Made by a program: the position numbers and the translations under genes. DNA of 64,000 nt from positions 1-64,000 of the forward strand of contig NZ_JARXWB010000020.1 in assembly GCF_029892425.1 (NCBI RefSeq), given 5' to 3'. How positions within the stretch are numbered: the stretch's first letter is position 1; each line of letters starts with the position of its first letter. Below, piece after piece: positions 36,403 through 46,338 of this stretch. Below the pieces are notes generated by a model. The model did no database searches. It worked only from the letters and a program-made list of their open reading frames with translations, and was not told the DNA's origin. The stretch comes from Bradyrhizobium sp. BR13661. GTDB taxonomy: Bacteria > Pseudomonadota > Alphaproteobacteria > Rhizobiales > Xanthobacteraceae.

Positions 36403-37695
36403 ATGACAGCCGAGGCGATAGGCAGCCGAACGGATACGCAGCGCGCTTGGGTCACGGTGACGCTTGCGAGCCTTGGCGGAGCCTTTGAAATCTATGATTT
36501 CATAATCTACGGGGTGTTCGCGCGCGAAATCGGTGCAAGCTTCTTTCCTGGCGATGATCCAACCATCCGGATGATCAGCACATTCTCCGTCTTTGCCCTC
36601 GGCTATCTCGCGAGGCCGCTTGGCGGCATGATTTTGGGGAGCCTTGGCGACCGTTACGGCCGCAAGTTCGTTTTCCTTCTCTCGATTCTGTGCATGTCCG
36701 CCGCCACAGCAGGGATCGGTCTGATGCCCTCCTTCGCGACAATCGGCATAGCGGCTCCGATCCTGCTGCTGCTGTTGCGCGTGACGCAGGGAATGTTTTT
36801 CGCCGGCGAACTCCCATGTTCGATCACCTACGTCGTTGAGGAGATGCCAAGGCGCGCCGCCTTCGTTTCCAGTGCTGTGATTGCGATTACGATGATCGGC
36901 GTGTTGATAGCTACGATGACAAGCTTGGCGATACGCCTTGCCATGCCTGCGAACGACGTTAGCGACTACGGTTGGCGCTTAGCATTTATTGTCGGTGGCA
37001 TGTTGGGGCTCGCCAGCTATTGGTTCCGCAGTGCGCTCGAGGAATCCCGGGGGTTCCAGCGTATGAAGTCACAGGTCGCGAAAAGTCCAGTTCGTGAGGC
37101 CATCACGCAAACTTGGAGGCAAATTCTGATGGGGATCGGCGTCGCATCGATCTTCAATACGTCGAACATCATTATGTTCGTCGTCGTGCCGTCCTACTTC
37201 TCAACCATTCTGGGCTATGACGCGAAGACCATTAGCTTCGCTCAAAATGTGGGGATACTCTCAGCGGCCGTGGCCATCTTGGTTACGGGCTGGCTCGGTG
37301 ACAGGATCGCTCCGCGCTACCTGCACCGATTCGGCGCAACCATGATCGTTTGTCTCGTGTACCCTCTATATCATTTGATCGCAGTGCAAGCGATCGACCC
37401 AATCGTCGCCTTTGTGGTCCTTGGTGCGCTGGCCGGGATCGTCGGCGGAATCTACGCATTCTTGCTGGCCGACCTATTCCCTACCCGCATCCGCTTCTCC
37501 GGCATAGCTCTGGCATTGAATCTGAGCACGGTCATATTCACTGCGTCGACACCTCTGGTGACGACCCTTGTGCTCGACCTCACTGGCATGAAGGAGGCTC
37601 CTGCGGTCGTCATGGCGTTTGTTGCCTGCATTGCGATCTTGGCTGGATTTGCGCTGAAGAGCTCCAGCGGCCACATAAGTCGCGATCTGTTGTGA
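36403..37695 (+). CDS. MFS transporter, metabolite:H+ symporter type
   Basis: This 430-aa protein has 12 predicted membrane helices and the MFS signature between helices 2 and 3, 'GSLGDRYGRKFVFLL' (about residue 80). 'FEIYDFIIYGVFA' in helix 1 and 'RVTQGMFFAGELPCSITYV' in helix 4-5 are characteristic of the MHS (ProP/KgtP) subgroup, which imports small organic acids or betaines with protons. GGAGA precedes the ATG. It follows the sulfatase gene by 55 bp, so it may import the sulfatase substrate or product. Confidence 0.85.
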   Translation: MTAEAIGSRTDTQRAWVTVTLASLGGAFEIYDFIIYGVFAREIGASFFPGDDPTIRMISTFSVFALGYLARPLGGMILGSLGDRYGRKFVFLLSILCMSAATAGIGLMPSFATIGIAAPILLLLLRVTQGMFFAGELPCSITYVVEEMPRRAAFVSSAVIAITMIGVLIATMTSLAIRLAMPANDVSDYGWRLAFIVGGMLGLASYWFRSALEESRGFQRMKSQVAKSPVREAITQTWRQILMGIGVASIFNTSNIIMFVVVPSYFSTILGYDAKTISFAQNVGILSAAVAILVTGWLGDRIAPRYLHRFGATMIVCLVYPLYHLIAVQAIDPIVAFVVLGALAGIVGGIYAFLLADLFPTRIRFSGIALALNLSTVIFTASTPLVTTLVLDLTGMKEAPAVVMAFVACIAILAGFALKSSSGHISRDLL

Positions 37696-38092
37696 TCAAT
37701 GTGCTGCTTGGTTTCCGTAAAGGCATTCGGGTTGGCGCGCCTTAGTGGGTGAGTGCAGTTCATCTCAGATCCACGGGGTCGTCGCAGGGTTGCGGAGTCT
37801 TCTGCCCGGCAACGGAGTCTTTCTTGTTCCGTTAGCGTTGTCCGTCGGTGCCGCGGTCAGCGTAACCGTGACCTCGACGCGCTAAGTCGCCGAGCTCGCG
37901 CACGTTCTGATCTATGGAACAGTAATTGGGCCCGCCTGAGTACGGATGCCGTCGTCAATCCGCGGTCTGCCTTGTTGCACCCGCCCGGGGCGATCTTCCG
38001 CGTTGTCGCGGCATCGACTTTGCGCGTGCGGTTACATAGGCGCTAAGCGGATTCGTGGAGACTTGCAGGATCGTGCGGCAACACTTCCTTGA
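37696..38092. other. Intergenic stretch
   Basis: About 400 bp between the convergent MFS gene and lipA. Short frames only; I see no recognisable gene, repeat or strong terminator. Confidence 0.4.
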
Positions 38093-39055
38093 TCAGCCGG
38101 TTATTTTGGCGGCGCGAGCGGTCTGAAGCTTGGCGAAGTCATCCCCGGCATGGTGCGACGAGCGGGTCAATGGACTCGCTGACACCATCAGAAACCCCTT
38201 TGTGAAGCCAACCTTCTCGTAGGATGCGAAGTCCTCCGGCGCCAGGTAGCGCATCACGGCGTGGTGCTTGCGGGTCGGCTGCAGATACTGTCCGATGGTC
38301 AGAAAATCGACATCTGCAGAGCGCAGATCGTCCATGACCTGGAGCACCTCGTGACGCTCCTCACCGAGGCCGACCATGATGCCGGACTTGGTGAACATAG
38401 ATGGTTCGATCTCTTTCACTCGCTGCAGCAACCGGATGGAATGGAAATAGCGTGCGCCGGGCCGCACCGTCAGATAGCGCGACGGCACGGTCTCGAGATT
38501 GTGGTTGAAGACGTCCGGTTTCGCGGCCACGACAACCTCGAGTGCGCCTTCCTTACGAAGGAAGTCGGGCGTCAGGATTTCGACCGTGGTCGAGGGACAC
38601 GCGGCGCGGATGGCGCGGATCGTCTCGGCAAAATGCGCCGCCCCGCCGTCGGCAAGATCATCACGATCGACCGACGTGATGACGACATGGGCGAGCCCAA
38701 GCTTTGCCACTGCCTCAGCAACGTTCTGTGGTTCTTGAACATCGAGCGCATCGGGCAATCCGGTCTTGACGTTGCAGAAGGCGCAGGCGCGGGTGCACGT
38801 GTCGCCCATGATCATGAAGGTCGCGTGCTTCTTGTCCCAACACTCTCCGATATTTGGACAGCGCGCTTCCTCACAGACGGTGTGGAGGCCGTTCGCGCGT
38901 ACGATGTTACGTGTGTCGGCGTAGCCGCGGGTATTTGGCGCGCGGACGCGAATCCAGGCCGGCTTCGGTGGCGACTCCGCATCGGGACGGTTGACCTTTT
39001 CCGGATGACGCGGTCGCAGCGGGGTCGAAGAGATAGTGTCGATCACGGTAACCAT
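38093..39055 (-). CDS. lipA: Lipoyl synthase
   Basis: This 320-aa radical-SAM enzyme inserts two sulfurs into octanoyl groups on lipoyl domains. It shows both cluster motifs: the auxiliary set 'CEEARCPNIGEC' and the SAM-binding 'CTRACAFC', followed by 'ITSVDRDDLADGGA' and 'MVGLGEERHEVLQVMDDLR' in parts. The length is normal. I chose the ATG at 39055, preceded by GGAGG, over one ten codons upstream. It stands alone here, with no lipB or pyruvate dehydrogenase genes, so it is likely an accessory copy. Its obvious client in the window is GcvH of the glycine cleavage system about 15 kb away. Confidence 0.92.
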   Translation of the reverse strand: MVTVIDTISSTPLRPRHPEKVNRPDAESPPKPAWIRVRAPNTRGYADTRNIVRANGLHTVCEEARCPNIGECWDKKHATFMIMGDTCTRACAFCNVKTGLPDALDVQEPQNVAEAVAKLGLAHVVITSVDRDDLADGGAAHFAETIRAIRAACPSTTVEILTPDFLRKEGALEVVVAAKPDVFNHNLETVPSRYLTVRPGARYFHSIRLLQRVKEIEPSMFTKSGIMVGLGEERHEVLQVMDDLRSADVDFLTIGQYLQPTRKHHAVMRYLAPEDFASYEKVGFTKGFLMVSASPLTRSSHHAGDDFAKLQTARAAKITG

Positions 39056-39641
39056 GATGCCTAGAACCTCCAAAAGCGGCTTCACTATCGCTTCTGCACA
39101 CGAGCTGCAAGACGGCGTCTCGCGCGGTGGACCGGTGCTGCGTGGATTTGGTAGCGCTCACAATCTACCGCCTATCCGACAAATCGCGAGCGTTCTGACG
39201 CGAGAATGTTGCAAAATCTCTAGCTAAATCGAGCACATATCTCGCCACGTCGCACGCTTCTTCGACAGCTTGGCACAGGCGGAGCGTGTCTCGGTGACTG
39301 TCGGACGTGTCGCGTGATCGAGCCTGTTCAGTGCGACGCGAGTGGCGTCGCGCTGTCGGGGAGGCTCCCTCCGCTAGGGGCGCTGTCCTTGCCTGAATCG
39401 GGGCAGGTCATGCCGCGCAGATGATCGCGTGGATCGTGCCTGCCGCCATGATCTTCGTGCCGAGCATCGCCGGCGTCAGTCGCAATAATGACACTTGCTA
39501 GCGACCACGCGTGTGGGGCCAACATCTTGCTGGATGTCCTCCGCGTAATGGTCAGCAAGAGCAACTAATGGCTAGCTGTTGCCCGCTTGCCACCATGAAC
39601 CGGACCGCGCCAGTCTATGCTGCCACCGCGCAGGAGTTCAC
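39056..39641. other. Intergenic stretch upstream of lipA
   Basis: About 590 bp that must contain the lipA promoter. No clear promoter motif or gene stands out. A short hairpin (GCGACGC / GCGTCGC) lies at about 39333-39351. Confidence 0.4.
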
Positions 39642-39875
39642 ATGTACGACGTATATCTGAACGGACGAAAGGACCTTCTCATCATTCCAACTGGAGCTCG
39701 TCTTCCCGTCGGCACATCGGGGAAATGGCGTCTTAAGAAGCGCGCGGTCCGTGCGGTCAGCGAAGTCATACGTGAAGATATTCGGCGATGCGGATATCAT
39801 CGTCGGCGATTGGCAGGGACGCAATCAAAGATCGAACCTGCGAAGACCGGTCACAATCCGTTGCGTTCGAGCTGA
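39642..39875 (+). CDS. Small basic hypothetical protein
   Basis: The ATG at 39642 opens 77 codons beginning MYDVYLNGRKDLLIIPTGA and continuing with a lysine/arginine-rich 'KWRLKKRAVRAVSEVIRED'. The opening resembles small uncharacterised proteins that I associate with Bradyrhizobium genomes; the last 20 residues look less conserved and the end may be altered. GGAG lies about 8 bases upstream of the ATG. Function unknown. The 219 bp between it and the IclR gene show nothing else. Confidence 0.4.
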   Translation: MYDVYLNGRKDLLIIPTGARLPVGTSGKWRLKKRAVRAVSEVIREDIRRCGYHRRRLAGTQSKIEPAKTGHNPLRSS

Positions 39876-40094
39876 AGGGGGAGCCATCGCGACGGGTCTT
39901 CCTCCGTCGCCCCGGGGTAAACCGCACGTCTTGGCGGTGCGTGGCGTCGACCTGATGAATATCCCCGCTCGCGCCGTTTCGGCGCTCGGCACCTGGTCGA
40001 TTTGCGGTCCGGCGTGCCTAGAGGCCCGCCGACGGACGCCATTGTCCTCAACTGCACCGTGGTCTAAAGGAGGAATCTCAACCGGAGAGGCGAC

Positions 40095-40859
40095 GTGAAA
40101 TCCGCGCTATTTGTTCAGTCTTTGGAAAAGGCCTTCAAGGTTCTAGAGGCTTTCGGCAATGGCGATCAGTTTTTATCTTTAAGCGAAATCGCGGATCTGA
40201 CGAGCCTCGACAAGGCTGCAGCGCAGCGTTGTGTTCACACTCTGGTTGAAACCGGATATCTGGAGAAGGAGCCGCGAACCGCTCGGCTCATGCTCGGCAA
40301 GAAGTGCCTGGATCTCACCTACAGTCTCTTGCGCACAAATCCCCTGGTGATAGCTGCAACGCCGATTTTGATGCAGCTGGGCAGAGACATCGGAGAGAGG
40401 GCCAACCTGAGCCTATTTGACGGCACCTCCTTGATCTATGCGGTGCGCACCCAGAGCGGCGATGACAGCTATTTTGTGTCCGCCCTGATCGGTCGACGCA
40501 TCCCTGCCTTCTGCTCCGCCGGCGGGCGAGCCGCGCTGTCGCGGCTTTCCATCGAGGAGGCAAGCGACATTCTTGCGCGATCGAAGCTGGTCAAATGGAC
40601 CCGTGATACGGTCATTGAGCCTGAGCAGATCCTGGCAAAGGTCGCAGAAGCGCGCGATCGTGGGTTTGGTTCTTCGGTGGGCGAGATGATGGTGGGCGAG
40701 GTATCGGTCGGCGGCGCGATTGTCGACTCAGCGGGGCGGCCGATCGCGGCCGTGCATATCGCCGGCAGCCTCCGGAAATGGCAGGCGGACAAGTTCGAGG
40801 AACGATTTGGGCCTGAAGCCGCAAGGGTCGCCCAATTGCTCAGTCAGCATCGCTCCTGA
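40095..40859 (+). CDS. IclR-family transcriptional regulator
   Basis: This 254-aa regulator has an N-terminal winged helix-turn-helix ('QSLEKAFKVLEAFG', 'LSLSEIADLTSLDKAAAQRCVHTL' in parts; about 8-55) and a C-terminal GAF-like effector domain ('CSAGGRAALSRLS', 'GFGSSVGEMMVGEVSVGGAI' in parts). The start is GTG at 40095 with GGAGAGG five bases upstream. It lies upstream of, and in the same direction as, the M20 peptidase operon, separated by 615 bp. IclR proteins often control neighbouring catabolic operons; a palindrome at 41340 upstream of the peptidase gene is a possible target. Confidence 0.85.
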   Translation: MKSALFVQSLEKAFKVLEAFGNGDQFLSLSEIADLTSLDKAAAQRCVHTLVETGYLEKEPRTARLMLGKKCLDLTYSLLRTNPLVIAATPILMQLGRDIGERANLSLFDGTSLIYAVRTQSGDDSYFVSALIGRRIPAFCSAGGRAALSRLSIEEASDILARSKLVKWTRDTVIEPEQILAKVAEARDRGFGSSVGEMMVGEVSVGGAIVDSAGRPIAAVHIAGSLRKWQADKFEERFGPEAARVAQLLSQHRS

Positions 40860-41474
40860 GCCTTCGGCGTTCATCGCGCGAACGTCTAACGTCGCCGACA
40901 GTTGTCCCCGTTGAAAGCGACTTTCGCAGCTCTTTGCCGCGCTCAAGAGTGACCCGGTATCGTCACATTGTAGAATGCATCCGGAATAGCCTTTGGATTG
41001 ATCGACTGCTTTGACGAGAGCGTCCGGCTATGTTGCCGAGTTGCTCGCTCGGTTGAAGCCGCATCGAGTCCTTCGGCTATTCACGCACACAAGCGAAAAC
41101 GAGCGGTAGGGGCGAGGCACGCGGACGTCCGGCCAAACCTGATGCTCCACTTTCTGGAACAGCGATACCCGTAATGAGTGCGCGGAAAAATCCTTTCTAG
41201 CTAAGGTTTCAGAAATAGTCCCCGCAACACAGACGTTGGTCGGACAGGCTCCGCGCCTTTGTCGGTATCAAGATACCTCCACGCCGAGAAAAACATCGAG
41301 CTGCCACCTTTCAGGCCAGCGATTGCACAAATTGTAATGCGATACGAAGTATCGAAGACTTGCCATGCGCTGGCCATATGCTAATAGCCGAAATCGAAAA
41401 ATGAGTTTGGCGCGCACCATTTCGGTTCACGAGGTGTGCAGCTTGACTTGGCGAACAGTGAGGAACGATCCAGG
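40860..41474. other. Long upstream region of the M20 peptidase operon
   Basis: About 615 bp without a convincing gene, relatively AT-rich near its right end. It contains the palindrome at 41340-41354 and probably the promoter of the peptidase operon. Confidence 0.4.
41340..41354. promoter_or_regulatory. Palindrome CGATAC-GAA-GTATCG, copy 1
   Basis: A perfect 6-3-6 inverted repeat 120 bp upstream of the M20 peptidase start. Its reverse complement recurs with one mismatch at 58761-58775 upstream of the sdaA riboswitch. It is a candidate operator for a regulator shared by the two operons. Confidence 0.5.
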
Positions 41475-42665
41475 ATGTCAGTCGAGACATGTGAAACGTA
41501 CGTAGCGAGTTGGCTCGATAAGAACGCGTCCGCGTTGACCGGACTGCTGGAGCGCCTGATCAACACCGACTCCTTTTCAACGGATAAAGCGGGCGTTGAT
41601 GCTGCCGGCCGAGTCATCCAGGACTACCTGAAGGCCCACGGTGTGGGAGTCGCCGTCCATGCCAACGAGACCTACGGCGATGCCTTGATCGCGAAGGTCG
41701 GTACCGGCGAAAAACCGATCCTGCTCATGGGCCACCGCGATACCGTGTTTCCCAAAGGCGAGGCCCAACGCCGCAGTTTTAAGATTGCCGATGGCCGCGC
41801 TTATGGCCCGGGCGTCAACGATATGAAGGCCGGCGTTGCTATCAATGCCGTATTGCTCTCCGCCTTTCAAAGCTGTTTTGAAAACCCGCCGCCTCTGATG
41901 GGCTTGTTCACAGGCGACGAAGAACTTGCATCGCCGTTCTCTCGGCCACTTATCGAGTCGTTCGCGCGCGGTTCTAGTGCTGTCTTCAATTCCGAGCCCG
42001 CTCGAGTAAGCGGTAACGTCGTTATCGGTCGCAAGGGTGGTCGCTTCATGCTCGTTGAGGTGTTCGGAAAACCCGCGCATTCCGGCGTGAATTTCTTCGA
42101 TGGCGTCTCGGCCGTGAACGAGCTGGCGGAAAAGATCTGCGCGTTCAAAGCGGTGACGAACGCCGATACGGGAACGACGCTCAATGTTGGCTTGGTGCGC
42201 GGCGGTCAGACGGTGAACACCGTTGCGCCTTATGCCGCTGCCGAGCTCGATCTGCGATTTGTCGATCCCGAAGCGAGCGCCGTAGCGATGCGCCAGATCG
42301 AAGACATCGTGGCACGTAATAGCCATCCCGCGCTAACATCCAAGCTGATCGTCAATGGGGAATTTCTGCCCTTAGTGACGACCCCTCAGACCCGCGCACT
42401 ATTCGAAGTGTATCGCGAGGCGGCAGCGAGTCTCGGCGTCACACTCGATGGTGAATTCACCGGCAGCTGCGCGGACTCGGGGTTTGCGGGCGCCCAGGGC
42501 GTTCCGACGCTGTGCGGGACTGGCGCGGTTGGCGACAAGTCGCACACGCCGGACGAATATATTCTGATCGACACCCTCCTGGAGAGAGCGAAAGTTCTGT
42601 CGGTCGCCATCTGTAGAGTTTTTGCGCGCAACGGCGTTCAACTGCGCGCTGCCGAGCTCGCCTAA
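41475..42665 (+). CDS. M20 family peptidase (carboxypeptidase G2-like)
   Basis: This 396-aa metallopeptidase carries the family's two-zinc motifs: 'LLMGHRDTVFPKG' (H and D, about residue 80), 'YGPGVNDMKAGV' (bridging D, about 113), 'FTGDEELASP' (E-E, about 147) and a C-terminal 'DKSHTPDEY' (H). The dimerisation domain lies between. CPG2-like enzymes remove C-terminal glutamate or hydrolyse acyl-amino acids. The ATG at 41475 follows GAGGAAC and CAGG; an upstream GTG at 41436 is less likely. It leads an operon with a deacetylase-like gene (21 bp away) and an MFS transporter, suggesting import and hydrolysis of an acylated amino compound. Confidence 0.85.
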   Translation: MSVETCETYVASWLDKNASALTGLLERLINTDSFSTDKAGVDAAGRVIQDYLKAHGVGVAVHANETYGDALIAKVGTGEKPILLMGHRDTVFPKGEAQRRSFKIADGRAYGPGVNDMKAGVAINAVLLSAFQSCFENPPPLMGLFTGDEELASPFSRPLIESFARGSSAVFNSEPARVSGNVVIGRKGGRFMLVEVFGKPAHSGVNFFDGVSAVNELAEKICAFKAVTNADTGTTLNVGLVRGGQTVNTVAPYAAAELDLRFVDPEASAVAMRQIEDIVARNSHPALTSKLIVNGEFLPLVTTPQTRALFEVYREAAASLGVTLDGEFTGSCADSGFAGAQGVPTLCGTGAVGDKSHTPDEYILIDTLLERAKVLSVAICRVFARNGVQLRAAELA

Positions 42666-42686
42666 TCAAAGCAAGGAGAAGAAACT

Positions 42687-43517
42687 ATGCCGCGACACAT
42701 TGCCTGCCTCACCTTTGATGCTGATGCGATGTCTGGCCTGATCTCACGTGGCCTCACGACCCCCACGCCGATCTCCAGAGGTGAGTTTAGCAAAGTGGCG
42801 GTACCACGCATCCTGAAGCTGCTGGCCAAGTACGACGTCAAAGCAACGTTCTTCATTCCAGGCGTGGTCATCGAAACCTACCCCGATCTTCCAAAAGCGA
42901 TTCATGAAGCCGGTCACGAGATAGGAAACCACAGCTACACGCACGTGCCTCCTGCGGACCTGAGCGCGGAAAAAGAGGAGAACGATCTCCTTCGCGCCAG
43001 TGACATGATCGCAAAGATTACGGGCAAAAAGCCCGTCGGCTATCGGTCGCCCTCGTTCGATCTAAGTCCAGTCACCGCCGATCTGTTGATCAAGCACGGC
43101 TTCCTCTACGAGAGTAGCATGATGGGGCACGACCACAGCCCCTATCGAGTCCGTACAGGCGACAAGGTTCAACTCGAAGGACCGGTAATCTTTGGTCCGG
43201 AGTCGCGGCTCATCGAAATGCCGGTGAGCTGGAATTTGGACGATTTTCCTCATTTTGAGTTTCTGCGCACTAAGGCCCAGCTGATGCCCGGCCTGATGGC
43301 AGCAGACGGTGTTCTGCAAAACTGGGTCGATGATTTCAAGTACATGCACGACACGGAAGAATGGGGCGTTCTCACTTATACTTTCCATCCGTACGTCATC
43401 GGCCGCGGACATCGGATGATCTTCCTGGAAAAGCTGATCTGCGAGCTCAAGAAAATGAATGCTGTATTCCTCTCAATGGAAGAAGCAGCAAATGAGTTTC
43501 AACAAAGGCCTTCGTAG
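42687..43517 (+). CDS. Polysaccharide-deacetylase (NodB-homology) family hydrolase
   Basis: This 276-aa protein has the NodB homology domain: 'CLTFDADAMSG' (catalytic D, D about 11-13), 'VKATFFIPG' (about 54), the zinc-binding H-S-Y-T-H in 'GNHSYTHVPP' (about 90), 'GYRSPSFDLSP' (R, about 118), and 'LTYTFHPYVIGRG' near the C-terminus. It resembles the PgdA/allantoinase-like branch acting on small amides more than chitin oligomer deacetylases, and no signal peptide is present, so it is cytoplasmic. GGAG precedes the ATG. It sits between a peptidase and an MFS gene in one operon, so its substrate is probably the imported compound. Confidence 0.8.
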   Translation: MPRHIACLTFDADAMSGLISRGLTTPTPISRGEFSKVAVPRILKLLAKYDVKATFFIPGVVIETYPDLPKAIHEAGHEIGNHSYTHVPPADLSAEKEENDLLRASDMIAKITGKKPVGYRSPSFDLSPVTADLLIKHGFLYESSMMGHDHSPYRVRTGDKVQLEGPVIFGPESRLIEMPVSWNLDDFPHFEFLRTKAQLMPGLMAADGVLQNWVDDFKYMHDTEEWGVLTYTFHPYVIGRGHRMIFLEKLICELKKMNAVFLSMEEAANEFQQRPS

Positions 43518-43595
43518 CAACAGCGTCGTTTGGCGCAGACTTTGCAAGTGTGAGGACGGCCGAAAATTCTGTGGGACCTTGAGGAGGGGTTGTAA

Positions 43596-44888
43596 ATGAG
43601 TGAAGCCATACTGAGTTCCGGACAAACGATCTCGCGACCATCAACATCGAAAAGACGAGATGCCGTCCTGGCTGGCATCATTGGGACCGTCGTTGAATGG
43701 TATGACTACGCTGTTTATGGCTACCTAGCGACGATCCTAGCGAAGCAATTTTTTCCGTCCGAAAACGAAAACACCGCATTGCTGGCTGCGTTCGCAACTT
43801 TCGGTGTCGGATTTTTGGCCAGGCCACTAGGCGCAGCCAGCTTCGGCTGGATGGGCGACAAGTTCGGTCGCAGAGCAGCGTTAATTGCGACGCTATTCTT
43901 GATGGCGTTCTCGACCGTGGGTATAGGCCTGATCCCAACCGCGGCGACTATCGGTATCGCCGCGCCCATCCTGTTGGTGATCTGTCGGCTCGTTCAGGGC
44001 TTCTCCGCGGCGGGGGAGTGGGGCAGCGCAGCAGCTTTCATGGTTGAGTGGGCGCCGCCCAATCGGCGCGGCCTTTTTGGAGCGTTCCAACAATCATGTA
44101 CTGGCGGCGGGCTGTTGCTCGGGTCGGGTGTGGCTGCGCTTGTTTCCACGATGTTGGCGCCCGAGCAGATGAACGATTGGGGATGGCGCATTCCCTTTAT
44201 CTTGGGCGGCATTCTCCTTCCTGTAGGCATTTATACGCGTCGATACGTCGACGAAACTCCCGCCTTCCAGGAAGCTGAAAGCAAAGCGGAAACGACGACC
44301 GGGAAGCCATGGGGGGCTGCCCTGCAGGTTTTCGGTGTTGCGATCCACTGGGGCGTCGCGTTCTACGTCATGCTGGTTTACATGCCGACTTTCAGCCAGA
44401 AGTACCTGCATGTGCCACGAGACGTGTCACTCTGGTCAACGACGATCGCAATTGCAGTGATGGTTGTTGCAATTCCGCTGTTCGGACTACTGTCTGACCG
44501 GATCGGCCGAAAGCCGCTGTTGCTCGCATCAGCGATTGGATATCTTGTCCTTGGATACCCGCTGTTCCATCTCTTGTTGGCGAGTCCATCGGCGGGGTTG
44601 CTCATTGCTGCCCAAACAGCGTTCGCTCTCATGCTTGCCGCCTGCTCAGGCCCTGCACCGGCAACGATCTGTGAGCTATTCGCAACCAAGGGGCGTGCGA
44701 CGTGGATGTCGACGGCTTACAGCGTTTGCGTCGCGATCTTCGGCGGATGCGCTCCCTTCATCGTAACTTGGTTGATTGATGTAACAGGTAAGCCAGCTGC
44801 GCCATCGTTCTACCTGGTAGCCTGCGCAGCAGTCTCTGCGCTTACCATATTCACCCTCAAGGAAACCGCACATAGCAAGCTAGCGTGA
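43596..44888 (+). CDS. MFS transporter, MHS (metabolite:H+ symporter) type
   Basis: This 430-aa protein has about 12 membrane helices. 'GTVVEWYDYAVYGYLATILA' in parts (helix 1) and 'GWMGDKFGRRAALIATL' (the helix 2-3 loop) are MHS subgroup hallmarks, with 'RLVQGFSAAGEWGSAAAFM' in helix 4-5. It imports organic acids, betaines or similar solutes. GGAGG lies before the ATG. It is the third gene of the peptidase/deacetylase-like operon, and a strong hairpin follows at 44898-44935. Confidence 0.87.
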   Translation: MSEAILSSGQTISRPSTSKRRDAVLAGIIGTVVEWYDYAVYGYLATILAKQFFPSENENTALLAAFATFGVGFLARPLGAASFGWMGDKFGRRAALIATLFLMAFSTVGIGLIPTAATIGIAAPILLVICRLVQGFSAAGEWGSAAAFMVEWAPPNRRGLFGAFQQSCTGGGLLLGSGVAALVSTMLAPEQMNDWGWRIPFILGGILLPVGIYTRRYVDETPAFQEAESKAETTTGKPWGAALQVFGVAIHWGVAFYVMLVYMPTFSQKYLHVPRDVSLWSTTIAIAVMVVAIPLFGLLSDRIGRKPLLLASAIGYLVLGYPLFHLLLASPSAGLLIAAQTAFALMLAACSGPAPATICELFATKGRATWMSTAYSVCVAIFGGCAPFIVTWLIDVTGKPAAPSFYLVACAAVSALTIFTLKETAHSKLA

Positions 44889-44897
44889 TCCTTGGTT

Positions 44898-44935
44898 GGC
44901 GCCGTGCCGTGGCGGAGGGGCCGCTGCACGGCGCC
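44898..44935 (+). terminator. Hairpin after the MFS gene
   Basis: GGCGCCGTGC and GCACGGCGCC pair perfectly across an 18-base loop that itself holds GCGG/CCGC. It starts 10 bp after the MFS stop. The U-tract is weak. Confidence 0.6.
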
Positions 44936-44978
44936 TGACTGAGCCTTATGCGTTAAAATATCCAGGAGCGGGTTAGAA

Positions 44979-45209
44979 ATGGACGAAACCAAGAGAGTGT
45001 TTCCATCGCCGTCAGACTGGGCGTTTGACGCGCTTGTCTCTACGGCTGCCGGTTTTCCGATTAGTGCGAATATACCGCGCACAAATGACACAAATGACTT
45101 GGTCGGATCCCAATTCGGACTGAACTACCGCGAAACGCAGAACATCTCTCCATTGAGCTTGAAGATTCGTCGCGTTCTTGCCCGGATAGGATTGATCGAC
45201 GCTCCCTGA
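44979..45209 (+). CDS. Small hypothetical protein
   Basis: The 76-codon frame begins MDETKRVFPSPSDWAFDALV. It has AGGAGCGGG upstream of its ATG, a protein-like composition and no membrane segment. I do not recognise a family. It lies between the MFS operon terminator and the SDR gene (147 bp further), on the same strand. Confidence 0.4.
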   Translation: MDETKRVFPSPSDWAFDALVSTAAGFPISANIPRTNDTNDLVGSQFGLNYRETQNISPLSLKIRRVLARIGLIDAP

Positions 45210-45355
45210 GAGCTGATGGGGCGAGGCGTTTCCGGCCCATTGCAACGAACGAGAAGCGGGGGGCGTTTTGCGAATCCGCCAGTATGCGGCTGATGAGCGC
45301 AGTGATTGAGAAGGCACGAGCGAAGCGTTCGCTCGCCAAAACTTCGAGGTAAAAA

Positions 45356-46093
45356 ATGATCTTGGTAGTTACCGGAAGCAATCGTGGAATTGGTGCAGCC
45401 ATTGCCTTAGCTGGTGCTCAGCAAGGCTATGCCGTAGCCGTCAACCATCTTGCTGCTGAAAAACAAGCGAAGGAAGTCGTTGATGCGATCGCCAGCAAAG
45501 GGGGGCGAGCGATTTCTGTTGAAGCTGATGTAACCCAGGAAAGTGAAGTCGAGCGCCTGTTCTCTGAAGTGGACCGCAAGCTAGGGCGGGTTACGGCACT
45601 CGTAAATAACGTCGGAAACGGAGCTGATCGGCAGGCGATCCTTGGTGTCACCTCATCAGATTTGACCCGAATATTCTCGGTGAACGTGTTCAGCACCATT
45701 CTCTGCACGAAGGCGGCCGTAAATCGGATGTCAAAGTCTGCGGGTGGTGCCGGCGGCTCGATCGTCAATATCTCATCGCTGGCCGCCGTGCGCCCGGACA
45801 ATCCGGGCCTCAGCCTCTATGCTTCCACAAAAGGCGCTGTGGACAGCTTCACCCTCGCGGCCGCGCGGGACTTCGCTGATCTGGATGTACGAGTGAATGC
45901 GGTGCGCGCGGGCATTATCGACACGCCAAGTCATGATGTGACGGACAAAGTCATGAGCTCGAGAATTGAGCAGACCGTCCTTCTCAAACGTGCTGGTCGC
46001 TCCGAAGAGGTCGCAAACGCTGTCTTGTTTTTGCTGTCGCCCGCCGCGTCATACATTACGGGTACGACCCTTAATGTATCAGGCGGACGATAG
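45356..46093 (+). CDS. Short-chain dehydrogenase/reductase
   Basis: This 245-aa Rossmann enzyme shows the cofactor motif T-G-S-N-R-G-I-G (residues 6-13), 'NNVGNGAD' (about 86), the catalytic serine in 'VNISSLAA' and Y-A-S-T-K (about 158-162), with the family's C-terminal 'YITGTTLNVSGGR'. It reduces or oxidises a carbonyl/hydroxyl group using NAD(P). The substrate is unknown. It is the last plus-strand gene before the convergent GntR gene; the 245-bp gap between them holds nothing clear. Confidence 0.88.
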   Translation: MILVVTGSNRGIGAAIALAGAQQGYAVAVNHLAAEKQAKEVVDAIASKGGRAISVEADVTQESEVERLFSEVDRKLGRVTALVNNVGNGADRQAILGVTSSDLTRIFSVNVFSTILCTKAAVNRMSKSAGGAGGSIVNISSLAAVRPDNPGLSLYASTKGAVDSFTLAAARDFADLDVRVNAVRAGIIDTPSHDVTDKVMSSRIEQTVLLKRAGRSEEVANAVLFLLSPAASYITGTTLNVSGGR

Positions 46094-46338
46094 CGGCGTA
46101 GTTCCAAGAGCGCGTAGCCACAGTCGCAACCGGGTTGTACCATGGTGCCGCGCACGGCGACGGGCTTGTCAGAGAGCGCTTTGACGGTGGGGGTCGGTCA
46201 GGGGCGTGACGGCATATCGCCGGCACGCTGCCGGTCGACGACAGGAGCAGGGTGTCCTCCATAGCAATCGGTCGGGTCTCGGTGTTACCCGGTAAGCGTT
46301 CATCGACGCTGAGAAAGCGGCGGAGTTCGCTTTATGAA